Below are positions 57,774 through 64,000 of a DNA stretch of 64,000 nt, in pieces (within the stretch, counting starts at the first letter, position 1; every line of letters begins with the position of its first letter). The translations under genes and the position numbers were made by a program. The notes under the pieces were generated by a model. It ran no database searches and was not told where the DNA came from. It saw only the letters and a list, made by a program, of their open reading frames with translations. Source of the DNA: Chromatiales bacterium (lineage in GTDB: Bacteria > Pseudomonadota > Gammaproteobacteria > UBA6429 > Thiohalophilaceae); assembly GCA_026984045.1 (NCBI GenBank), contig JALSSV010000067.1, positions 80,767-144,766 of the forward strand, in the 5' to 3' direction.

Positions 57774-58730
57774 ATGACCATCCGCCTCGCCGTGGTGATG
57801 GACCCCATCGGCTCCATCCGGATCGCCAAGGACAGCACCTTCGCCATGCTGCTGGCCGCCCAGGCCCGCGGCTGGGAACTCCATTACCTGGAACAGCCCG
57901 ATCTGTACCTGGCCCGAAACCGCGCCCACGGCCGCCTTCGCCCCCTGCAGGTGCGCGACGATCCGGCCGGCTGGTACACCCTGGGCGCCCCCGTCGAACG
58001 TCCGCTGGCGGAGATGGACGTGATCCTGATGCGCAAGGATCCTCCCTTCGACATGGACTACGTCTACAGCACCTACCTGCTGGAACTGGCCGAGGCCGAG
58101 GGCGTGCTGGTGGTCAACCGGCCCCAGAGCCTGCGCGATGCCAACGAGAAGCTCTTCACTGCCTGGTTTCCCCAGTGCACGCCACCTACCCTGGTCAGCG
58201 CCCGACCGGATCTGCTGCGCGGCTTCCTCGCCGAGCACGGCGACATCATCCTCAAGCCCCTCGACAGCATGGGCGGCGCCTCCATCTTCCGGGTGCGCGA
58301 GGGCGATCCCAACCTCGGCGTGATCCTCGAAACCCTCACCCATCACGGCCGACGCCTGACCATGGCCCAGCGCTTCCTGCCCGAGATCCGCGACGGTGAC
58401 AAGCGCATCCTGCTGGTGGACGGCGAACCGGTGCCCTGGGCCCTGGCGCGCCTCCCGGCCCCCGGCGAGACCCGCGGCAACCTCGCCGCCGGCGGCCGCG
58501 GCGAGGGCGTGCCCCTGAGCGAGCGGGATCGCTGGATCTGCGAGCAGGTGGCCCCCACCCTGCGCGAGAAGGGCCTGCTGTTCGTGGGCCTGGACGTGAT
58601 CGGCGACTGGCTCACCGAAATCAACGTCACCAGCCCCACCTGCATCCGCGAGCTGGATGCCCTCTACGATCTGAACATCGCCGGCCAGCTCATGGACGCC
58701 ATCGCCGCCCGCCTCGAGGCCCGCCCGTGA
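57774..58730 (+). CDS. gshB: glutathione synthetase
   Basis: 318-residue ATP-grasp ligase joining glycine to gamma-glutamylcysteine. Signatures are VMDPIGSIRIAKDSTFAML, MRKDPPFDMDYVY, LKPLDSMGGASIFRV and EINVTSPTC. It lies between gshA and apbE with the GTGA overlap at its 3' end, so the three are one operon. Confidence 0.97.
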   Translation: MTIRLAVVMDPIGSIRIAKDSTFAMLLAAQARGWELHYLEQPDLYLARNRAHGRLRPLQVRDDPAGWYTLGAPVERPLAEMDVILMRKDPPFDMDYVYSTYLLELAEAEGVLVVNRPQSLRDANEKLFTAWFPQCTPPTLVSARPDLLRGFLAEHGDIILKPLDSMGGASIFRVREGDPNLGVILETLTHHGRRLTMAQRFLPEIRDGDKRILLVDGEPVPWALARLPAPGETRGNLAAGGRGEGVPLSERDRWICEQVAPTLREKGLLFVGLDVIGDWLTEINVTSPTCIRELDALYDLNIAGQLMDAIAARLEARP

Positions 58731-59776
58731 TCCGCGCCCTGCTCCTGCCCCTGCTCGTGGTGCTCCTGGCCGCCTGCACCCGTCCCGCGGCCGAGCGTCA
58801 CGACACGCAACTGGTGTTCGGCACCCTGGTGGACGTGACCGTGTACGGCACCGACGAGGCCACCGCCCAGCGGGCCTTCACCCAGTTGCGGGAAGACTTC
58901 AGGCTAATGCACTTCATGTGGCACCCGTGGAAACCGGGGCCGCTGGGGCGCACCAACGAACTGCTGGCGCTGCAGGCCCCCTTCTCGGCCAACCCCTCGA
59001 TCCTGCCGCTGATCGAAAAGAGCCTGCCCCTCAGCCAGGCCTCCGACCACCTGTTCAATCCGGCCATCGGCAAGCTGCTCGATCTGTGGGGCTTCCACAG
59101 CGACGAGCCGCCCCACGGCCCGCCACCGGATCCGGCCGCCATCGCAAAACTGGTTGCCGCTGAGCCGAAACTGGAAGACATCGAGATCCACGGTGTGGTG
59201 ATGCGTGGCACCAACCCGGCCGTGAAACTCGACTTCGGCGCCATGGCCAAGGGCCTGGCCATCGACCGGGGCATCGAGGCCCTCAGGATCCTGGGCGTGA
59301 AGAACGCGGTGATCAACGCCGGCGGCGATCTGAAGGTGATCGGCCGCCACGGCGATCGTCCCTGGCGGGTGGGGATCCGCGATCCGCGCGGCGAAGGCGT
59401 GCTGGCGGTGCTCGACGTGCACGACGGCGAGGCGGTCTTCACCTCCGGCGACTACGAGCGCTACTTCATGTGGCAGGGCCGGCGCTATCACCACATCCTC
59501 GACCCGCGCACCGGCTATCCCGCCGAGGGCACCCGCTCGGTCACCGTCATCCACTCCGACGCGGCCACCGCCGATGCCGCCGCCACCGCCCTGTTCGTGG
59601 CCGGGCCGAAACGCTGGCCGAAGATCGCCCGCCAGATGGGTCTCGATCAGGTGCTGCTGATCGACGCCGAGGGCGGTTACCACGTCACGCCGAAGATGCA
59701 GGCCCGCCTGAAATACGCCCGGCAACCCGAGCGGCTGCAAGTGCGCGATCCCGCGGCTCAGAAATCCCAGCGATAG
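58727..59776 (+). CDS. apbE: FAD:protein FMN transferase ApbE, lipoprotein
   Basis: 349-residue periplasmic flavinyl transferase that attaches FMN to target threonines, for example of Nqr/Rnf subunits. It has a lipobox LLAAC (Cys17). The catalytic segments are KLDFGAMAKGLAID, NAGGDLKVIG and HHILDPRTGYPAEG. The start is GTG, overlapping the gshB stop. Its 3' end overlaps that of the convergent barrel gene by 19 bases. No Nqr or Rnf genes lie in the window. Confidence 0.95.
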   Translation: MIRALLLPLLVVLLAACTRPAAERHDTQLVFGTLVDVTVYGTDEATAQRAFTQLREDFRLMHFMWHPWKPGPLGRTNELLALQAPFSANPSILPLIEKSLPLSQASDHLFNPAIGKLLDLWGFHSDEPPHGPPPDPAAIAKLVAAEPKLEDIEIHGVVMRGTNPAVKLDFGAMAKGLAIDRGIEALRILGVKNAVINAGGDLKVIGRHGDRPWRVGIRDPRGEGVLAVLDVHDGEAVFTSGDYERYFMWQGRRYHHILDPRTGYPAEGTRSVTVIHSDAATADAAATALFVAGPKRWPKIARQMGLDQVLLIDAEGGYHVTPKMQARLKYARQPERLQVRDPAAQKSQR

Positions 59777-62079
59777 CCCAGATAGTAGAAGAGAGTCGAG
59801 CCCGACTGCTCCACCCCGGCCAGCGTTTCCCGGGTGCGGTCATAGCCCAGTTGCATGTCCAGCAACACCCGGCGCCGCCAGCGATAATCCATCTTGAAGG
59901 CCGCCCGCAGAATGTCACGCCCATCCCCGTCGTTGCGATTGCGGCGCCGATTGAACTGGACATAGGGATTGATGCGCCATTCCGGCGTGAGGGGATAGCG
60001 AGTATTGATTCCGAGGAGGGTATCCCGGGCCTCGCGGGTCTGGCCCAGGCGTAGCGAGAGGATGCTCGTATCCCCGTTCTTGAACAGCCCGTTCCCGATC
60101 AGCTGCAGCCCCAGAAAAAACTGGTTGCCGGTGGGGGGCACCGCATCCACCCCGCCCGAAGCCGGCATCCCGCTGGTGCTGGTCACGGTGAAGTCGGAGC
60201 TGATCTGGTACTGCCCGCGCCCCGGCAGGAACGCGCGCAATGGATGGGAACCGCCCAGGGTGAAGGTGCGCAGGGTGGCGGTTCGATCCAGGGCCAGTTG
60301 GCGGATCTCGGCTTCCGTATATGTCTGCTGCAGTTCCTCGAGCGTCTGGGCGGTCTGTCCCTGAAGCGCATTGGTGGTGGAAAGGTAGGGCGTCTTGCGC
60401 ACGTCCAGGGTATAGAACAGGGTGGCATTGCCGGGCAACAGCCAGTTGCCGTTGAGCAGCAGGGTGTTGAGCGTGTTGTACGAGGTATCGTAGTCCACGG
60501 TCGCGAACATGTTGTAGCGGGCATCGAAGAAGCGGACTTCCGCGCCCACCGCCCGGCGGTCCATCAGATTGCCGGCTTTCTGCTGCATGGTATAGAAATT
60601 GAAATCCCAGTGCCCGTCGAGGGTGCCCAGGTCCACGTTGAAGCTGACGAAACTGCGCTCGCGCGTGAAATCGAACAGGTTTTCCGTGTCCAGCAGGTAG
60701 CCGCCCGCCAGGTTGGCCTTGATCTTTTCGCTCAACGCGGTTCCCAGATTCAGCCCATCGAAGCGGCCAATCACCCCGCCCCGGCTGTGATCCTGCCGGC
60801 CGATGCGCAGGTTCTGGTTGCGATCCCGCTCGATCATCTCGTAATAGAGGCGGGTGAAGCGATAGTCGCTCTTGCCCTGGATGAAATCGTAACTGTGATC
60901 GGCGGTGATCTGGACGCGCTGATCGATCCGATCCCCGCGCTGCCGGGAAGTGAAATCGAAGGTGGTGACCAATTGCGACAGATCCACCAGATTGTTCTCG
61001 TCGTCGGTGGAACGCTCGTCCCGGTAGTAGTACTGGGACAGGCTGCCGAGGGATCGCCAGGGTGCCGCCCGGGGTGGGCGGCGGGAAGACGGGGCCGGAT
61101 CGGGACGCGCATCGACCTGCTTTGGCGGCGCCTTGGCGGCGGTGATCAGGCCGGCCAGGCGCTGGCGCACCCGATCGGCGTCCTCGCCCTTGGGATACAG
61201 GCGCAGATACCGCTGGTATTCGGCTTCGGCATGGGCCAGCTGGCCATTGCGTTCTCGCGCCAGCCCCAGCAGTTCGAGTGCCGTGCGGGCCTGATGTTCG
61301 GTCACCTGTGGCCATTCCAGCAACGCCGTGGCCAGCGGGATCGCCTGCTCGTACTCACCCGCGGTCAGCGCCTGGCGCAACATGGCCTCCAGCCGTTCCC
61401 CGCGGGTGGCCACCCCCCCCTTGCCGGTACTCTGCCCCTGCACTGCCGGCGGCGGTTCCACTTCCGGCGGTGATGTCGGCGTGATCCTGGTCGCCGGACT
61501 CTCCGCGGCAAGGATCCCGGCCGTGATTCCCGGCGCCGCAGCGCCAGTCCCGCCGGCGGCTGCAGGTGACGGGGCGGGAACCGCTTCGGCCTGCGCCTGC
61601 TCGGCCGACGCCGCTTCCTCGGCCTCATCCTCGCCTTCCGGATACGCCTCCAGGGCATCGGCCAATTCGGGCGCTGGCCGGCGTTGCGCCTGCCTCGGTG
61701 GTACGGGAATCCGGATGGCCTCCTGGGCCGAGCGCAGCCGTTCCCGGCGCCCCACGATGGTGATCCAGGCCCGGGGATAGACCGCATGCACCTGTTGCCG
61801 GGCCGCCAGGGCCTGTTCCTTGCTGCGATAGAACCCCAGGCGCAGGCGATAGTAGGTCTGCTTGCCCACCCGCAGCGTCTCCACGTAGAGGCGTTTGCCA
61901 CGAAATGCCGGACGCCAGATCAGCTTGCCCACGTCGATGGGCCGCGCAGCACTGAGCAGGTTCACGGCGTATGGCGCATCGAGATCGATGGTCGATGCGG
62001 CCCATGACGGCATCGGCAGCAGCCACAGGCCGAGCAGGGCGGCAACGGTCCGGAGAATGACAGGCGAAAGACGCATCAT
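59758..62079 (-). CDS. SPOR-TPR-beta-barrel outer membrane protein, function unknown
   Basis: 773 residues. Signal peptide about 1-28. A SPOR-like domain (about 35-110, YYRLRLGFYRSKEQALAARQ) would bind denuded peptidoglycan. Ala/Pro/Glu-rich linker, then a TPR-like helical region (about 226-313), a second linker, and a beta-rich region from about 345 to the end with alternating aromatic strands and a C-terminal Phe (YYLGYRWDF) typical of BAM-assembled barrels. It is last in an operon behind a giant multihaem cytochrome and a small secreted protein. Electron conduit or polymer export are both possible; its family was not recognised. Confidence 0.8.
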   Translation of the reverse strand: MMRLSPVILRTVAALLGLWLLPMPSWAASTIDLDAPYAVNLLSAARPIDVGKLIWRPAFRGKRLYVETLRVGKQTYYRLRLGFYRSKEQALAARQQVHAVYPRAWITIVGRRERLRSAQEAIRIPVPPRQAQRRPAPELADALEAYPEGEDEAEEAASAEQAQAEAVPAPSPAAAGGTGAAAPGITAGILAAESPATRITPTSPPEVEPPPAVQGQSTGKGGVATRGERLEAMLRQALTAGEYEQAIPLATALLEWPQVTEHQARTALELLGLARERNGQLAHAEAEYQRYLRLYPKGEDADRVRQRLAGLITAAKAPPKQVDARPDPAPSSRRPPRAAPWRSLGSLSQYYYRDERSTDDENNLVDLSQLVTTFDFTSRQRGDRIDQRVQITADHSYDFIQGKSDYRFTRLYYEMIERDRNQNLRIGRQDHSRGGVIGRFDGLNLGTALSEKIKANLAGGYLLDTENLFDFTRERSFVSFNVDLGTLDGHWDFNFYTMQQKAGNLMDRRAVGAEVRFFDARYNMFATVDYDTSYNTLNTLLLNGNWLLPGNATLFYTLDVRKTPYLSTTNALQGQTAQTLEELQQTYTEAEIRQLALDRTATLRTFTLGGSHPLRAFLPGRGQYQISSDFTVTSTSGMPASGGVDAVPPTGNQFFLGLQLIGNGLFKNGDTSILSLRLGQTREARDTLLGINTRYPLTPEWRINPYVQFNRRRNRNDGDGRDILRAAFKMDYRWRRRVLLDMQLGYDRTRETLAGVEQSGSTLFYYLGYRWDF

Positions 62080-62140
62080 GGAAATCGGCCGAGCGGGAGC
62101 CCCTCCCCGGCTCGGGGAGCGCCACCCGGGATGGGCGGTT

Positions 62141-62608
62141 TCAGGGCGTCAGCGGACAGTGGTCGAGCGACGGCCGGGAGAGCAGGATCCGGATGCTGCG
62201 AAAGTCGGCTCCCGGCTGCACCCGGTAGTGCACCTCGTCCTCGAAGACGAGACTGATCACCGGGGCATTGGGATTGTACTGGCCTTCGTAGTCGAGCCGT
62301 TGAACCGGCGCGATGGCATCCAGATCGGCCACCCGGATGGGTTCATTGTGGCCGAGCGCCGGCATGTCGCTGCGGTTGATTCCCAGCGGCTTGAGCTGGA
62401 TGCGCAACTCCTTGCCCTGCTCGGGCGGAAAGTGCGAGACATACTGCATGGGAAGGGTGAAGCGGATGGTCAACCATCCGCATTCCCCGGAACGCTCCAG
62501 CCAGGCATCCTCGATGATCCGATTGCCGGCGGGCTGGGCCGGCAATCGGCTGCCGAAACCCAGCAGACACAGAACGGCGATACTGCCCACGATCGCGCGA
62601 CGGAACAT
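62141..62608 (-). CDS. small secreted beta-rich protein, unknown function
   Basis: 155 residues with a signal peptide (about 1-25) and two cysteines (Cys43 and Cys151) that could form a disulfide. The mature part is beta-rich (WLTIRFTLPMQYVSHFP, PVISLVFEDEVHYRVQPG) and recalls AMIN-like envelope domains, though no family was firmly recognised. A strong GAGGAGAG ribosome site is present. It lies 27 bases after the multihaem cytochrome and 61 bases before the barrel gene, so it is probably a periplasmic part of the same complex. Confidence 0.78.
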   Translation of the reverse strand: MFRRAIVGSIAVLCLLGFGSRLPAQPAGNRIIEDAWLERSGECGWLTIRFTLPMQYVSHFPPEQGKELRIQLKPLGINRSDMPALGHNEPIRVADLDAIAPVQRLDYEGQYNPNAPVISLVFEDEVHYRVQPGADFRSIRILLSRPSLDHCPLTP

Positions 62609-62635
62609 GCTTCTCTCCTCGGGGTTGATTGCCCA

Positions 62636-64000
62636 CTACCAGCCACCCTTGCGCGGGCTGTGCTCACCCGAGCGGGTCTTGCTGATGGTCGTCAGGCTGG
62701 AATCTGTGTATTCATGACAACTGCCGGCACAATCCCGCAGTTCCCCCGCGGTATACAGAATCCGCGGATTCTTCACCTTCTTGTGCTCGTCGGCCTTGAA
62801 ATCACCGGCATGGCAGGCGGCACAATCGGGCTGGTAGGCGGCGAACCGCCAGGGGATCTGTTCACTGTTGCCCGTGTGACAGGCACGACACTGCAGGCGC
62901 GTACCGTGGTCCGGATAGCTGGGTGACAGATGGCGGTAGGCCGTGACCGGTTTCCAGCCACTGGTGGTATGGCAGGCGTCGCACTGGCGACTGGTCACGA
63001 AATGGTTGCCCGGCTTGCCGGTGGCCGTGCTGCCGTTGTGGCAGCTCGCACAATTGCCCGAGGCGTTGCTGTGATCGAAATGCGCCGGAATCCAGGCACT
63101 GGTGCTGTGGCAGGTGTCGCATTGGGCCGTGGTCTGCACGTGGTTGGCCGGCTTGCCGGTCGCCGTGCTGCCGTTGTGGCAGGTGCTGCAACTGCCGCTG
63201 ACCACGCCGTGATCCACCCGCGCCGGCTTCCAGGCCGTGGTGCTGTGACAAGCGTCGCACTGGCCGCTGGTCTGGATGTGGTTGCCCGGCTTGCCGGTGG
63301 CGCTGCTACCGTTGTGGCAACTCGCGCAGGTGCCGGACACGTTGGCGTGATTGAAGCGGGCCGGTGTCCAGGCATTGGTGCTGTGGCAGGTGTCACACTG
63401 GGCCGTGGTCTGTACGTGGTTGGCCGGCTTGCCGGTGGCCGTGCTGCCGTTGTGGCAGGTGCTGCAACTGCCGCTGACCACGCCGTGATCCACCCGCGCC
63501 GGCTTCCAGGCCGTGGTGCTGTGACAAGCGTCGCACTGGCCGCTGGTCTGGATGTGGTTGCCCGGCTTGCCGGTGGCGCTGCTGCCGTTGTGGCAGCTCG
63601 CGCAGGTGCCTGACACGTTGGCGTGATTGAAGCGGGCCGGTGTCCAGGCATTGGTGCTGTGGCAGGTGTCGCACTGGGCCGTGGTCTGCACGTGGTTGGC
63701 CGGCTTGCCGGTCGCCGTGCTGCCGTTGTGGCAGGTGCTGCAACTGCCGCTGACCACGCTGTGATCCACCCGCGCCGGCTTCCAGGCCGTGGTGCTGTGA
63801 CAGGCATCGCACTGGCCGCTGGTCTGGATGTGGTTGCCCGGCTTGCCGGTGGCGCTGCTGCCGTTGTGGCAGCTCGCGCAGGTACCGGACACGTTGGCGT
63901 GATTGAAGCGGGCCGGCGTCCAGGCATTGGTGGCATGGCAGGTGTCACACTGGGCCGTGGTCTGCACGTGGTTGGCCGGCTTGCCGGTGGCCGTGCTGCC
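62636..64000 (-). CDS. giant tandem-repeat multihaem c-type cytochrome, 5' part beyond window
   Basis: 454 C-terminal residues visible; the frame stays open to the window edge. It is built of 46-residue units, each with two CXXCH motifs (CDTCH/CASCH alternating with CDACH/CSTCH), in pairs of 92 residues. In all 17 CXXCH plus one CX3CH (CAGSCH) are present. The spacing phrase CHNG-(S/T)-ATGKP-NH recurs in each unit. The C-terminal about 120 residues are a diverged cap (CRACH, CAACH). It is expected to be secreted and haem-loaded, forming an extended electron wire. It leads an operon with a small secreted protein and a SPOR-TPR barrel. Confidence 0.92.
   Translation of the reverse strand, partial: GSTATGKPANHVQTTAQCDTCHATNAWTPARFNHANVSGTCASCHNGSSATGKPGNHIQTSGQCDACHSTTAWKPARVDHSVVSGSCSTCHNGSTATGKPANHVQTTAQCDTCHSTNAWTPARFNHANVSGTCASCHNGSSATGKPGNHIQTSGQCDACHSTTAWKPARVDHGVVSGSCSTCHNGSTATGKPANHVQTTAQCDTCHSTNAWTPARFNHANVSGTCASCHNGSSATGKPGNHIQTSGQCDACHSTTAWKPARVDHGVVSGSCSTCHNGSTATGKPANHVQTTAQCDTCHSTSAWIPAHFDHSNASGNCASCHNGSTATGKPGNHFVTSRQCDACHTTSGWKPVTAYRHLSPSYPDHGTRLQCRACHTGNSEQIPWRFAAYQPDCAACHAGDFKADEHKKVKNPRILYTAGELRDCAGSCHEYTDSSLTTISKTRSGEHSPRKGGW
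63165..64000. repeat. 276-bp tandem DNA repeats within the cytochrome gene
   Basis: The phrase GTGCTGCCGTTGTGGCA begins at 63165, 63441 and 63717 and GTGCTGCC again at 63993, exactly 276 bases apart. Copies differ by only a few mostly synonymous bases, so they are recent duplications. A diverged copy precedes at about 62889-63164, and the array continues past the window. Confidence 0.95.

Noticed and set aside
62995..63948. Alternative-frame ORF within the cytochrome repeats
   Set aside because: It appears only because the 276-bp unit is a multiple of 3, so every frame stays open; it is Ala/Thr/Pro-rich with no haem motifs.
62889..64000. CRISPR-like or intergenic tandem repeat
   Set aside because: The 276-bp units are fully coding, keep frame and encode haem motifs; unit length and lack of unique spacers exclude CRISPR.

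Overview
The window is GC-rich, densely coded DNA from what is most likely a chemolithoautotrophic gammaproteobacterium, probably of a sulfur-oxidising lineage. The main evidence is a form II RuBisCO locus (cbbR-cbbM-cbbQ-cbbO), a Calvin/glycolysis gene string (tkt-gap-pgk-pyk-fba), many c-type cytochrome and thiol-redox genes, a full Pil/Chp twitching chemosensory cluster in the Pseudomonas gene order, and a CIRCE-controlled groESL. The genus cannot be fixed from the sequence alone. No rRNA, tRNA, CRISPR array, insertion sequence or prophage gene was seen.

Layout. 1-3.4 kb: AMP-forming acyl ligase (cut by the window edge), acyl carrier protein and an asparagine-synthase-like amidotransferase, probably the edge of a polysaccharide or exosortase-type locus. 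3.7-9.6 kb: groESL, fxsA, cutA, a DsbD with a doubled N-terminal domain, and a TlpA-like thioredoxin. 9.9-19.3 kb: djlA, a copper ATPase with a tiny coupled membrane peptide, an HDOD protein, a DsbD_2/TauE-like membrane protein, a sigma-54 activator, and a TonB-dependent copper receptor divergent from its own tonB. 19.3-20.8 kb: small haem-protein operon. 20.9-27 kb: RuBisCO and its activase genes. 28-35.3 kb: Calvin/glycolysis operon. 36.4-42.8 kb: one-carbon/SAM block, with metK behind a SAM-II-like riboswitch, ahcY behind a SAH riboswitch, then metF and bioA. 43-44 kb: rsmE. 44-56.1 kb: pilGHIJK-chpABC on the minus strand. 56.4-59.8 kb: gshA-gshB-apbE. 59.8-64 kb: a minus-strand operon of a giant repeat-built multihaem cytochrome (running off the end), a small secreted protein, and a SPOR-TPR-beta-barrel outer-membrane protein.

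Two things stand out as possibly undescribed. The first is the 59.8-64 kb operon. It couples a tandemly duplicated haem wire (at least 17 CXXCH motifs, 276-bp DNA repeats) to a cell-wall-binding, TPR-carrying outer-membrane barrel, and could be a transenvelope electron conduit. The second is a layered system of intergenic short repeats. GGGTAGC-type heptamer arrays supply the stop codons of three genes. TTGTCTC-type heptamer arrays sit exactly one base ahead of the start codons of bioA and rsmE, with no Shine-Dalgarno. GTAG-type REP palindromes and 9-mer arrays form nested inverted structures, best seen at 40216-40421.

How the parts fit. Carbon fixation (CbbM, activated by CbbQ/CbbO) feeds the tkt-gap-pgk-pyk-fba enzymes. 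Two near-identical CbbR-type operators link the cbbM and cbbQO promoters. SAM synthesis and SAH removal are each controlled by a dedicated metabolite-sensing leader. Copper uptake (TonB receptor plus TonB), copper export (CopA) and thiol chemistry (DsbD, TlpA, glutathione synthesis) fit a cell that makes many periplasmic haem and copper proteins.
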